A stretch of 64,000 nucleotides of DNA from Hypericum androsaemum (GCA_963995505.1 OZ023196.1:14009106-14073105), one strand, 5' to 3'; shown: positions 33,253-45,161, counted from the stretch's first letter. Notes: generated from the letters alone by a model not told the origin. Numbers and translations are program-made.

Positions 33253-34400
33253 TATATCTTGTCTATGTTTCTTGTTTATTTTTGGACTTTAATGTTGATT
33301 TCATATGATTTGATATGTTTGTTGAAGTGGAGGCTAATTTCCTATTACGAGAAACTGAATAGTACATAAGAATCCTGCGTGGTTTTCGCTCACAAACAAC
33401 GTTAACTCTCTCACAACCAAGTAACACCCGCTATAAAAAATTGATTACACCGCTACTCCACAACTCATTTTCGTGGTGGAAGTTTGGAGTCATATCTACG
33501 TTTCCATCATTGAATCCACATTGCCGAGATTGACGAAGTAAACAATATCCTGCCGGCCTAATAATTAAAGGACCGTGTTGATGGAAACTGGTGTTTTCGA
33601 AATCCAAATGTTACATTCAAACTACGAACCGCATCTCAGCGCAAATCTGTGATTTCGCGTTTGCAGATCACTTTGTTTATTGACAAAAGTTTTATCTGAT
33701 TGACAACGAAGTGATACCTGCTATAAATAATTGATTCCACCCACAGCTCCTTTCGTGGTGGGAGTTTGGAATCATATCTATCTTTCCATCATTGAATCCA
33801 AATTGCCGAAATTGACCAAGTCAAAAATTTCCTGCCGGCCTAATAATGAAAGGCGCAAAATTTCTATTCGATTAAGGTTTTGTGTTGATAAGAAATCCGC
33901 CAACAATGCAATAATACCCTGCCACAAAGCGTCGTGTGCGGTTCAAACTGGTGTTTTCGAACCCAAAATTTTTTTTTGGGTAGAATTCGAACCCAAATGT
34001 TACATTTAGACTATGAACCCCATTTCAATTTTTGTGAATTTAACGTGAGCAGATGTTTCTCACGAATTTATTCAGCAAATTAGCAGGATTCAACCCATCA
34101 TCGGACGCTGCTCTAGCTTTTTATCTCTGGCTTGAGTAATCTATTACTTAATTTTTGTATCCCGATCATCGCGTCGATTGGGAAGTCATCGGATGTGGAC
34201 GCGATACTTTAGTACTAAATTTCTTTGGTTCCGGTCACAGTAACGTATTCTATCTACGTTGCCGAAATTTGACGAAGTCAACAATATCCCGCCGGCCTAA
34301 TAAATTAAAGGAGCAAATTTTATATTCGATTAAGGACTTGTGTGGGTCAAACTGGTTCTTTTCGAAATCCAAATGATACATTTCAATTTGAATGAACCCA
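33253..34400. repeat. Three degenerate direct repeats (200-300 bp each)
   Basis: Blocks at ~33465-33625, ~33755-34010 and ~34230-34400 share the phrases ATTGCCGAAATTGACGAAGT, CTGCCGGCCTAATAA, ATTCGATTAAGG and CTGGTGTTTTCGAA. I see no gene. They could be old copies of a promoter or a decayed tandem array. 33253-33460 is AT-rich spacer. Confidence 0.6.
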
Positions 34401-35719
34401 AATGGCACCAATTTGCACTCCTTCCTTCTTAAAATGGGCAGCTACTTGTTTTGGCATTACTTTATTTTTCGGGTGGTGAGAGACTCGGTCATTAGTTTTG
34501 GCATTGGATGGTACATGATTTTAATCCAGAAGCAGCAAAAAAAAAATTTATACTTATATATGATTATCAAAGTAATTGGTTAGCAAAATGAAAATATATA
34601 ATTTTAGCGGAAAAATCTCGAAAAAATAGCTGAAATAATTTTGAAAAAAATATTAATTAGTAAATTGAGTAATTACAAAACACAAAAATAACTCTCCCCT
34701 TCTTCCTTGAATTAATCCACTTGTGTACTTCATTACTACTTTAATAGCAGATTTTTGTGATCCACCGTTTATATATCTCAAGACATTGCCAAAGTACATT
34801 TGGTATGATGGTTAACGAATTGATGGAAGTTTAGAGTCCAATGTTTGACGGGTATAATAATGATATAAAAATTTACCTTTTAACAAAATATCTCCCAAGT
34901 TATTTCTGTAGAAGTTGGAACCTCAATGTAAATTCTCTCTATATTCTCCCAATGTAATTTAATTTTTTGTCACGGAAATTTTCTTTTTAATGTTCTCACT
35001 TTTTGCTTTGATGCATAACCACGGAGCCGAGCTCCCTTTAATATACAAACCTGGATGCCCATCCGAACACTATAAGTTCGAGTCTAACTACAATTATTAT
35101 TATTTTTAAGTCTTATTTTCAGTATTTTAATTGGCTTCTTAATTTATTGTTTTTAGGTTAGTGTTTTAGTTATCTTTAATATCCTCCTTACCTTATTTAT
35201 GGTTAAGCCTATACATTAGAGGATCCAAGTATGCATAGAGGATAGGCTATGATTATGTTTTGTTAAATACTCCACTTGTTTTTTACTTTGATGTATACCT
35301 CGATAATTTGAGACGAGTTAGCCTTCTCTCATGTATTCGTTCTGAGTGCCAGTATGTGAATAATAAAGATTAGTGGATTAGTTGTCTCTCGAACCTTACC
35401 AAAAAAATTAGAGGATCCAACTACTATGGGATTATTCTAGCTTAAACAAGAAGTTTGGAGTTCAAACTTTTTGGAATGAATATGAGTTAAATACTTGTTA
35501 TAAGAGTTTTTCCATCTCTTAAAGATTCTATCCGACTCCAACTTGGATTAGTCAACACAATGAATTGTCCGGATATCAGGCAGTATCAACCAATAATTTA
35601 TCCCTATCTTCTATTGTTTCTATTATATTCTTCTCTCTCCAAATTTATATGAATCAATGTGAGCTCACTACGCTTCTCTAAGTCAAAACCTCTAACTAAA
35701 CTGGTGCGACGGTCCGTCA
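34401..35719. other. AT-rich spacer upstream of LRR3
   Basis: No coding region is supported. A tRNA-SINE-like phrase occurs near 35060-35095 (TGGATGCCCATCC...AAGTTCGAGTCTAAC), and SINE-like wording near 35450-35560. Nothing else recognisable. Confidence 0.4.
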
Positions 35720-35801
35720 GTTATATATAGCTATTTAAGGTGCAGATATCATTTCCATCAAGACATCAACTAGCTCCAGCAACCAAACTCTCTGAGATCC
35801 G
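35720..35801 (+). promoter_or_regulatory. Core promoter and leader of LRR3
   Basis: TATA box TTATATATAG at 35721-35730, 81 bp before the start codon. The leader AAGGTGCAGATATCATTTCC followed by ATCAAGACATCAAC is nearly the same as that of LRR1, which supports the chosen start. Confidence 0.7.
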
Positions 35802-37364
35802 ATGAAGTTCTGTAACAGTATTGGCATATGCCCCATGCAAATACTTGTGTATTTCCATGTGGTTCTTACTAGTATTGTCCATTTTTACTCAGTGCAAGTA
35901 AGCTCCATAGGAAATGAGACTGATAGACTCGCTCTATTGCATTTCAAAGAAAGTATAACTGGTGATCCTCTTGGAATCCTGAATTCTTGGAACAGTTCTA
36001 TTCCTCACTGCAGTTGGTTTGGAGTCACTTGCAACGTTCGCCACCGGAGGGTGACGTACTTGAGCCTAGAAGGGGGGAAGCTATCAGGTCCAATTTCACC
36101 CCATATCGGAAACTTAAGCTTTCTGAGGCGCCTCGACCTCCAAAACAACAGCTTCTATGGTGAAATTCCTCGACAAGTTGGGAAGTTGGTCCGCATGCAA
36201 GAATTCGCATTGACAAGCAACGAATTGGTCGGGGAGATTCCGGGAGAGCTGAGTGGACTTAAAAATCTAATCGTGTTCAACATTGGAGGCAACAATCTTT
36301 CTGGAGTGATCCCTCCATTTCTATTCAACTTCTCTTCAATTGAGGAGTTGTCATTCGAAGGCAACAAATTTCATGGAGGGCTTCCCGACATGGGCTTCAA
36401 TCTTCCCAATCTAATACGTGCTAGTTTTGGAGGAAATCAACTCTCTGGTAAAATCCCAAGCTCATTAACTAATGCATCTCGGCTGCAATTATTTGACATT
36501 GGCGTAAACAATTTTGTTGGACCAGTTCCGTCTAACATAGGAGATCTCTCCAGTTTAAGGTGGTTCAACATTGGGGGGAATAATCTGGGAAGAAATTCTA
36601 CTAATGACCTAGACTTTTTAGCATCTTTATCAAGCTGTAGAAACCTTGAAACCTTAGTCTTCCATTATAACAATCTTGGAGGTGCTTTGGCTGATTCCCT
36701 AGCCAATTTTTCAGACCGATTGGTCAGGTTAGAAGCTGGGAGCAATCAAATCTATGGTCAAATTCCTTCTGCTTTTGAGAACCTCACAAACTTGATTTTC
36801 CTAAGCCTTAGCTACAACCATCTTATAGGCTCAATTCCGTCCTCCATCATGAAGCTACGAAACCTACAAGCTCTATTCTTAGAGGGAAACAGGTTATCGG
36901 GTAGAATACCAGTCTCCATAGGCAACCTCAGTCAGCTGTCAGTGCTTGATTTGCGTTTCAATAATCTAGCAGGGCCAATTCCTTCATCCATTGGAAAATG
37001 TAAACATCTTTATGGCTTCACTGTTGAGGATAATAATCTCAGTGGACAGATACCTGATGAGATCTTAAACATTCCTTCATTGTCATTATACGTAGGGCTT
37101 TCTGGAAATCGTTTATCAGGTAGCTTACCCCTAACAATAGGAAAGCTAACAACAACTACAAGTTTGAATGTCTCATACAACTTGCTGTCTGGCGAAATTC
37201 CTTCAACCATTGATGGCTGTGTGAGCTTGGACGAACTTTTCATGCAAGGAAATTCCTTTCGAGGAGAGATCCCTAAATCTATGGCCTCCATGAAGGGGCT
37301 CAGGATTTTGGATCTTTCTCAAAACAAAGACTTGACCCTTTTTTTTATGAGTACAGAGAATTAA
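35802..37364 (+). CDS. LRR3: intact LRR-only protein (receptor-kinase ectodomain)
   Basis: 520 codons, uninterrupted. It has a signal peptide (~residues 1-34, hydrophobic QILVYFHVVLTSIVHFYSV), an LRRNT_2 cap (NETDRLALLHFKESI ... HCSWFGVTC, ~38-80), then about 17 plant-type LRRs (NxLxGxIP) to residue ~505. It is the ectodomain of an EFR/Xa21-type LRR-XII receptor kinase. The last repeat breaks at LDLSQN, followed by a foreign tail (KDLTLFFMSTEN) and stop, so juxtamembrane, membrane and kinase parts are missing. Compared with LRR1 and LRR2 it lacks about three LRRs in frame after VGKL (residue ~129). If expressed it would be secreted to the apoplast and could act as an LRR decoy or receptor-like protein, but that is inference. 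A truncated pseudogene is equally possible. It has its own TATA-type promoter and ends ~80 bp from the convergent SAUR gene. Confidence 0.85.
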   Translation: MKFCNSIGICPMQILVYFHVVLTSIVHFYSVQVSSIGNETDRLALLHFKESITGDPLGILNSWNSSIPHCSWFGVTCNVRHRRVTYLSLEGGKLSGPISPHIGNLSFLRRLDLQNNSFYGEIPRQVGKLVRMQEFALTSNELVGEIPGELSGLKNLIVFNIGGNNLSGVIPPFLFNFSSIEELSFEGNKFHGGLPDMGFNLPNLIRASFGGNQLSGKIPSSLTNASRLQLFDIGVNNFVGPVPSNIGDLSSLRWFNIGGNNLGRNSTNDLDFLASLSSCRNLETLVFHYNNLGGALADSLANFSDRLVRLEAGSNQIYGQIPSAFENLTNLIFLSLSYNHLIGSIPSSIMKLRNLQALFLEGNRLSGRIPVSIGNLSQLSVLDLRFNNLAGPIPSSIGKCKHLYGFTVEDNNLSGQIPDEILNIPSLSLYVGLSGNRLSGSLPLTIGKLTTTTSLNVSYNLLSGEIPSTIDGCVSLDELFMQGNSFRGEIPKSMASMKGLRILDLSQNKDLTLFFMSTEN

Positions 37365-37444
37365 CCGGTTCTAGTTTCATCTCTCTTGAAATTTTATTTT
37401 ATTTTTCTCGAATTCAGATTCCAGACCATAATCCAATACTACAA

Positions 37445-37948
37445 TTAACAAGATCTAGTTTTCTGGACGAGGGGCAAGAGCAAGTAATCGAAAGATGAAG
37501 AACAACTCTTAGAAGAAGATGAAACTAAACCCAAATCAGAATTAAACTTCAGCTTGAAGAACTCCTCCACCTCTAAGCTCCCATACTTCCTCTCATCTCT
37601 GTCAAGAAGCTCCAAAACTTTGTTGAAAAACTCAACCTTGTATGGCAATGCAATTCCTCCATCGGACCTGTACCCGTACTCCTCCTCAGCTTCCTCTAGC
37701 AGAGCTATGAAGATCGGGAAGTTCAAAAACCTAGTCCGGATCAAGAACCTCGACCGCTCGGGCCCTACGTAGACCGCCATAAACCCGGAAGGAACGTTAA
37801 CTCTGCTCGAAGTCGAGGCATATGATGAGGTTGAGTCTGGTAAGGAAGAGGGTAGGGCTTTGTTAAGTTTGAAGTTTATTTTCTTCCAGATCTTTGTCAC
37901 ATTATGCATGATTCTAATATTTACCATCTCAATTCTCTTGGTTTTCAT
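37445..37948 (-). CDS. SAUR family auxin-responsive protein
   Basis: Intronless, 167 codons, as usual for SAUR genes. The SAUR domain spans ~residues 52-118: VPSGFMAVYVGPERSRFLI, then LNFPIFIALLEEAEEEYGY, then GGIALPYKVEFFNKVLELLD, all canonical positions of the family. The N-terminus is basic (KIWKKINFKLNK) with a Ser-rich linker. The C-terminus is a Ser-rich extension. SAURs are small, short-lived proteins induced by auxin. Many promote acid growth by inhibiting PP2C-D phosphatases at the plasma membrane; that role is known for the family and not shown here. No frameshift or stop is seen. It is the clearest intact host gene in the window. It is convergent with LRR3, whose break lies ~120 bp from the SAUR stop. 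Confidence 0.92.
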   Translation of the reverse strand: MKTKRIEMVNIRIMHNVTKIWKKINFKLNKALPSSLPDSTSSYASTSSRVNVPSGFMAVYVGPERSRFLIRTRFLNFPIFIALLEEAEEEYGYRSDGGIALPYKVEFFNKVLELLDRDERKYGSLEVEEFFKLKFNSDLGLVSSSSKSCSSSFDYLLLPLVQKTRSC

Positions 37949-39254
37949 ATATATCTTAATTTCGTGATAGCTTGGAGATTGGAAATCTAAATAAGGAAAG
38001 GAAATGAATGGCCATTACAACTGGATTATGCTAGGGAAGGGCTAATGGAAAATTTTGTGGTATTTATTGGAGGGAATAATAACGCTTATAACATTAATTT
38101 GATTCAAAGAAAGTGCAAATACTTTACCTACCTACAACATAAAATACTTGTACATTGTGAATCTTATTTTTTTTTATGTCGAAACTCAAAATTACTTAAT
38201 TTTTGATTATCTATTAGGTCAACTAATATAAATTTGAATTGGGTGCCAAAGGGCATTTAGCCCAAAGACACAAGACATAGCATACTTAGCAGAGGTCGAG
38301 AGTTCAAATCGTGGCAATATATAACTAGGTGAAAAAAATTTACTTTAAAAAAAATTGAATCAGATGGTGGTATTTGGTAAAGCTCTCCCTAACAAACTTT
38401 TAACAATGTTACATTTTGAGTACTCAAACTCGAAATTTTTAGTTAAATAAAAATAACTCTCATATACAAGCCACTTTCTTTAGTTTTTTGGTTTAGCTCA
38501 ACTGGCATTCAGACACTAAATTGATCAATTAATTTATGTTCGAGCTTAGTAGAACCTTTAAAAAGTGACAAAATCTTCCTAACTGTTGTATTCTCAATAA
38601 CTTAAACTCAAAATTAGTTAAACTATAACTAACTTTCTCTTAAATCATTTGTTAATAATGTTCTTGTTGATTTTTCGAATCTTACGTGGGACAATGTTTA
38701 GTGTTATGTTAAACGAGGTGAAAGCTGATGGCGGTAGCCTTGAGTTATACACAAGACAACGAAATCTGAGTAGTTTATTTGGTTGCACTTGGAACTTTTC
38801 CTTGTTTCTTATGAATTCCGGACTGTGATGACTCTGTCAGGATTGATATCTAACAATTAGAAAAGTTAGTTAACTAATCTTTATTCAAGTATAAATCAAA
38901 GCGGTTTCGGAACAATCTAGAATTGATTCTTAGAGACTTTTGCGTAATACATCGGTCACTTCAATTAATTGCATATATCTATTATCTGATTACATACAAG
39001 TTATTACACAAATCACATATAGAATTGCAAATTAATTTGAATTAGTAGTGTCTGAACTCGAAATTCTTTCGGCAAGGCAAAGATATGATCTAATCTGATA
39101 TTAAAAGTCGAGCATTGTTGGACTCGTTTTTAAGGTAGTTCCCTCAATTGTATTTTTACATTTATAAAATTTCAACCTAAAAGTTTTATTAATTTAACTC
39201 AAGTATATTGACACTTGAAACTTGATATGATGTAACGTTGCCTCCTCAAGACAG
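37949..39254. other. Spacer with SINE-like repeats
   Basis: No gene. At 38250-38330 the phrase GGTCGAGAGTTCAAATC resembles a tRNA B box (RNA polymerase III) of a plant SINE. 38340-38440 and 38490-38640 carry two related copies of the dispersed repeat also seen at 17260-17400 and 55575-55690. The remainder is AT-rich. Confidence 0.4.
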
Positions 39255-39264
39255 TGGATCTTCC

Positions 39265-40217
39265 TGTCCCGCCAATTACAAAGTTTTCTTTGGAAAATTT
39301 CTAATAACTGTATCCCTAATGCTTTCACTATGCATCGGAGACATTTAAGTCGATCTGATTTATGCATGCTGTGCATTTCTGAACCAGAAACGGTATCTCA
39401 CTTACTTTTTGGTTGTAGTCATGCTCGGATCTCTTGGTTCTGTGGTTCGCTGGGGCTACATTGTGATGCTTTCAGTTCTGAATCTTTTATTACGTGATTC
39501 TAGAGGTGCAAGTTATCTTATTTCTCTCCTGGTCTTTGTTGCTTGGCAGATCTGGAAAGCTAGGAATGAGGCTGTTTTTGAAGGTTCCACGCCTTGCACT
39601 TGGTCAACCTATTGGAAGGCTAAATACGGTTGGAATGAGTGGTTGGCCCTATCGTCAAGGCCGTGTGGTGGCAGGACCTGCTCTACTCATCTACTAGTCC
39701 CTTGGCAGCCACCTCAGACAAATGTGGTAAAAATCAACTGCGATGTTGCTTGGAGCCATTCTGACCACAATTTTGGAGTTGCTGCAGTTGCTAGAAATCA
39801 TCATTGATGGTAATAACAGCCGGGGATTGGCTTCCTCCGCACTTGAAGCCGAGTTTGAAGCCATCGTCTGGCTATTCGCTTGGTGCATCAGAACCATTTC
39901 GCCTCTTCAGTTCAGATAGAATCTGACTGCCTTGTCGCTGCTAATTTCATCAACAAGGTCTATGATTCTTGTGATTGGGGTTTAGAAAACCTAGCTTTGA
40001 TAGTTAGATTTGAATTTGCTCAATTGGGCTCCTGTAATCTTTCTTATGTACCGCATTCAACCAATGAGGTGGCCAAACTGGATTGCTTCCGTGTTTCGTT
40101 TGCAACTTTGTGCATCTGGTTGTCGCTTCATCTGCCGCCGGAACTTTAGGCTCTATTATGTTTGGACTTTCCAACGTAATTTTTAATATATAAGTAGGTT
40201 TACTTCTGAAAAAAAGA
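39265..40217 (+). mobile_element. 5'-truncated LINE, ORF2 3' end (zf-RVT and RNase H)
   Basis: Contains the zinc-binding region found after RT in plant LINEs (FLWKISNNCIPNAF ... CMLCISEPETVSHLLFGC, near 39290-39415). A degenerate RNase H of the RVT_3 type follows (VVKINCDVAW near 39727, ALEAEFEAI near 39840, QIESDCLVAANFI near 39910). Several frameshifts make it non-coding. It ends in an A-rich tail near 40208-40217. A possible 10-bp target duplication TGGATCTTCC lies at 39255-39264 and 40221-40230, consistent with 5'-truncated target-primed insertion. Confidence 0.82.
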
Positions 40218-40230
40218 TAATGGATCTTCC

Positions 40231-41770
40231 ACTTGTACCAAGGAGGTACATTAGTACAAAGATTCGGAAAATTTTCCTCTTTGAAGGAGAACCAAATATT
40301 TAATAATTTGTATGTTTAAAAATTTTTGTTTCTTCTTGCTTTAATTATCTTTTTTCCCTGGAATCTTGTGAAAAGCCTTTTTTTTTACCATTCGCAGTTA
40401 ATTACCAAGGGACAAAGGGAACACACATAATTAAGATCATTGTTTTAATTTTCTTCGAAGTTTCTTGTTCTAGTGGCTTACTCTCTCCTCTTGGAAGTTT
40501 CATTTGCTTGACGACACTTAATTTATACTTTACATGCATTTATCAAATTTAAAATGGATTCGACCGCGGTATGATGACCGGTCATTTAATTCGGATATTT
40601 CAGATTATATGTATCAAAATAATTTAAAATTTTGGATAATTCATTATTCGGATTCAGATTTTAATATAATAATTTTATATAGTTCATATAATGATAAATT
40701 CGAATAATCAAAATATTCATCTCTAACCATTAGAGTAAGTGATTCGACACCTTTAGCTTGGGGTTGCAATGGGTCTTATGGTTTGATTGCACTTTCAACC
40801 ACTGTATATATGTATTTCTTACAATATTAACTAAATTCTTAACTTATAAAAAAAATTAGAGTAAGTGATCTTTGGTTATGCATGCCTTGATCTTTAATAT
40901 TATATTGTTAACTTCCGATTATTCTATCCTTGTTATAATTTATGTATCAAATGCAAAATTTTAGGCAAAAGAAATTACAAGTAGAATTTGTTATACCTAT
41001 AAAGTTTGAACTCACATCACTTCAATCTAATTTTTCACCAATCATTTTTACCACTTGACCAAGTGTTCATTGATAAATCTTAAGACAATCGGTAACTAGG
41101 TGTTGTTATTTCTATTGAGTTCAACCATTCATCATTTTTTATGTAAGATTCTCCAACCACTTCATAACTTGTGAGATTTTCTAGCACGTTTGTTTAGGAA
41201 AAGTTTGCACTTGACTTTTCTTTTATATAATTTTTTTGGGTGAAATTTTCTTTTATATAATTAAAAAGTTGTTGTACTCACACATGTTACGGAAACTAAT
41301 ACGACCACGTTAGAACTTTCATCCCAACATCCCTTAAGCTTAAGCTTGTTTCATTCTTTTTCGCAGCATCTTGGAAATTAAATTGTCAGAACATACAACT
41401 ACAAAGTAAGTAAAGCCGATAATAAGTTACAAGTAACACTAGAAGAGTTTGGGATTTCTACTCTGCCAGCTAATGAGGGATTAAGTAGCCCGTATTTTTT
41501 AATTGCACAAAACTAGGTTCTATTAGAGATGGTAATTTGGTCCTTATCCTGAGGGTCTATCCGGATTCAGACTCGTTGACTTTGACTGGGTCTAGACTTG
41601 CATTCTACCCAAATTTTTATTTTCCAAAAGAATAAGGGTATGGATATAGACCTATAGGATCCTGCCTAGATCCTATCCGATTTTTAAAAAAAATATTAAA
41701 TTAATATATTAATTAATAAAGTTAGTACCAAATTCTCATCACAACCTAGCCAATTTGACATTTTTTTAAT
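40231..41770. other. Spacer with a 111-bp retroposed fragment (40744-40854)
   Basis: Positions 40744-40854 end in TATAAAAAAA and are flanked by a perfect 15-bp duplication ATTAGAGTAAGTGAT (40729-40743 and 40855-40869), the mark of a short LINE/SINE-type insertion. No other gene is seen. 40560-40725 and 41520-41700 are AT-rich and resemble decayed MITEs (GAGATGGTAAT..., GGATCCTGCC...). Confidence 0.6.
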
Positions 41771-42032
41771 AGGGTCAAAGACACTTTAGTACTCTATGTT
41801 ATTAGAAATAGATACTTTGCACCCCGTATTTAGAAAACTCCCGAAAACAACCCTGTGTTTATATCCGGACATATTTCGGCGACCCGAGAAAAAAAAAAAT
41901 CACCTCCAACCATTAGTTTTCCTACCGATAAATCCAAGCCCAACCCCGGCATTCACACAAAAACAAAATAAACATCAATAATTCTAGACGACTTTGAAGA
42001 AGTAAAAAGAATCTTTCTACTCAGCTTGGAAT

Positions 42033-43588
42033 TGTTAGTATAGATGTCCTAGAGACAATCGATATAAGGACATTATACTTGATGACATTCAGTTATATTA
42101 TTAATGTGTATTAATAATGTTTGACATTACATAAATGAATATAATGTTTGATTGTTTGCATATATTCATGTTTATGTTCCCATGAACTAGTGTTGTCATT
42201 GAGAATGTGAGATCTCAGAAGACTAAGCACATAGTTCTTAAAGAGCCACAATCAATGATCATCGAGAAAGGGATATCGATGATGCGATTGAAATTGGTGC
42301 GCGATCTGCATCATATCCTTAGAGGATGTAGTGGTTCTCACAACTACGAGATACTAGGTATTTCATGATGGATGCACAGATACTTTGGAGAGTATTGGCA
42401 TACCCGACAGAGAAACCGTTTGGTGTATTCTATTTACGTGTCTACGGAAATATCGGTTTATGGAGTAGTGTAATAGTCCTCTGACTTGAGGTCAATACGC
42501 ACGACATGCATGGAGTGATGGACTTTAACCATGACCAACGCTTGCACTCCTGACGGGGTAGATATGGCATGTATTAGGTACATCACGAAGTGCATGTGCG
42601 TGGTAGTTGAGCCAAGAATAGGATCCATTCCTCAAATAGACTTGGAGAGAATACTTGTCTTCTCATAACTGATTGGATCGTTAGTCATTGGCCAATGCAC
42701 GTCACTTTTGGAATGGTGTCTAAAAGTGACAACATGATCAATTAGTAGAATGAGATAATATGATTAAGTTATTTGAATAGACACTTAATCATGTTCAAGA
42801 CTTAATCGAGTATTCGTGAATGAAAGGACCGTATTACTGTGAGCTTCACATTACAGGTAGTTGCAGTATCCTCGCAACGTACCTCGTATGTTAAGATTGT
42901 CTGGTCTATTGTCTAGGGTTTGACTAAGACCATTAGTTCGACTAATCGCTTGGCATGTGAGGGCCTATGGGTCACACAGCAAGTAGTATTAGCTTACGAA
43001 TTAAAATTGGTTAGATTAAATATTGATTTGATCAAGAATATTTATTCTATAGAGAAATATTATAATTCTATTAGATAGAATTATAATTATAATTATTTAA
43101 TTAAATTAGATTTAATTAAATACTAATATGTATAGTAAAATCTATTAGATGTTGGACATATTGACTGGGTCAAGAAAATAATAGAACGGGCTTAGAGGCC
43201 CAAAAGGGAAGTCAATGTTGGAAGCCACTAACGGCTTCTAACCTTGCCTCCTACGAAACCTTCTCTTAAAAAGGTAGGAGTTGGTTAATTATTTTACTAT
43301 ATATACATGTGTGGGTATCAAGAGTTTTGACATACAGAAATTCATTAACCTAGATACAAAACACATATTTTCTCTAGTTTCTTCGATAAAGAATTCTCCT
43401 AGCGAATTCTCGAAGATATTAACTGTCAAGAGTTCGTAGACGAGGACTACGTGGATACCGTAGTTGAGGATCGATCTACAACGCACTGTAAGCATCCTCT
43501 AACGATGTTGTTATATTTTATGTTATACTGCCATGATCAGGATTCGTGTTGGTAAAAATTTTATCTTCCGCTTTTATAAAATCCAACA
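42033..43588 (+). repeat. 5' LTR of copia B
   Basis: 1556 bp, TGTTAGTATAG...ATCCAACA. It lacks 21 bp near 43570 (CTGCTGCGAACCTAGGG region) that is present in the 3' LTR and in copy A. Confidence 0.93.
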
Positions 43589-43589
43589 A

Positions 43590-43601
43590 TGGTATCAGAG
43601 C
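43590..43601 (+). other. Primer binding site of copia B
   Basis: TGGTATCAGAGC directly after the 5' LTR, the initiator tRNA-Met type, the same as in copy A. Confidence 0.9.
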
Positions 43602-45161
43602 ATCAGGCTGATTTTATGGCTGTATGCATAATTATCTGTGTTATTCGATGTTATATATACGACTAGTATATATATTTAAAAAAAATGGTTTAACCGTGCG
43701 ATCGATCGTCAACGACGTAGACAGCCACGCGCCGAACCACCACGCACTGCCACCACGGACGAGCTCGCCTCATCGTGATCGGTGTCGCGGTGCCGGCAGT
43801 GAGCACCGGTGCAGCGTCGATCGTCGCGTGTTGTCGAGGCATTGTCGGTTTAATTTTCGACCGCGTCGTCGACGGACCGCGGCTATCACACGCCGTTTCA
43901 CCAGGATCGGCTACCACCGACGAGCTCGCCTCGTCGTGAGCGTCGTCGTGGTACTGACGGTGACAATCGAAGTTGCTCCGATGGGGAGATCCAAGCTTTC
44001 GAAGCTTCGCAGACGAGTTCGAGCTTTCGGTGCTCAATTTCGGCGTGCACGCGCGAAAACCCGGCAGTTTGGGACCACCGGCGTGATCCACGCATCGCGA
44101 TCTACACAACGGCACCGCCGGTGACGAGCGGCGTTGCGCCGTTCGGCCGATGGTTCTCAGGGACTAATCTGCAATTTTCCAGGGACTTGGTCTTGGAAAT
44201 TTGATATTCTTGAGGGGCGTCTTTGCAAATTCAAGAAATCTGAAATTGCAGATAAGCCCTTGGGGCCCTTCTAAAATTTTGGCTTTATGGTTAATTACGG
44301 TATGGTACCTGGATTAATCATAAAATTGCAATCTAGTCCCCACTTAATTGCATGGACTTATTTCTAAATTTGCTTGTATTTAAAATTACAGTTTGGTCCT
44401 TGGACTTTTCCTAAAATTTCAGTTTGGTTCTCGAATATTTCTGAATTTTCGGGATAGCTTGCAAATTACTATTTGGTCCCTGAATGAATTCTAAAATTGT
44501 AATTAGGTCCCTGGACTGAACTGAAAATAATGAATTAGATTCTAATAACTGTTTACATTTAATTTCTAAGTTGGATCTTATGAAATAATATGTGGACAAT
44601 AGATGGATCTTGCTTGAGCAAGTTAAATACCCCGTTAAAATATTCCTCAAACTTAAATATGGTTTTCATTTAGAATGAACGATATCTTCCGTCATAATTA
44701 AGAGAAACAGAGATTTCGCTTTATATTATTTAAGACCAAAGTCTTTTGCATAGAGCTACGTCTAATGGAACTCTTATAGGGACATGTGAATGTTGCCGTG
44801 TGATGGTTGTAAACCACCTAAGTTATTTCACTAGCCAAAGCAAGGAAATAATGAGGGGACATCAATTGGACTGGGTCCAATAAGTAGGAATTGTATGAAC
44901 TACAATTGGTTTGGAGACCTACCGGTTATGCTGTTACAATCACCAGCCAAAGCAAGGGTTGTAATAGTAGGAATGTGGATCCTAGTCCATTAAGATATAT
45001 ATTAGATATAAATTCGTACTCTTCCGATGAGGTCATTGAGTATGTAAAAATAATGGAGACAAAATAAAGCTAAAGGCTGAGTTTATTTTAATTGCTGAAT
45101 GATGATCATAGGAATTATGTGTTTAATTCCCATTTTAATTTATTTCCTTAGGTGTGTTGAA
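43602..45161 (+). other. Leader of copia B with CpG-rich block
   Basis: Homologous to the leader of copy A. The CpG-rich part (~43690-44150) is shorter than in A and clearly more diverged than the flanking LTR. The AT-rich remainder (44160-45160) aligns closely with 1890-2880. No protein is supported. Confidence 0.75.

Noticed and set aside
35802..37364. A complete LRR receptor kinase
   Set aside because: No membrane span or kinase follows the LRRs. The sequence after LDLSQN is unrelated and the convergent SAUR gene begins within ~80 bp.
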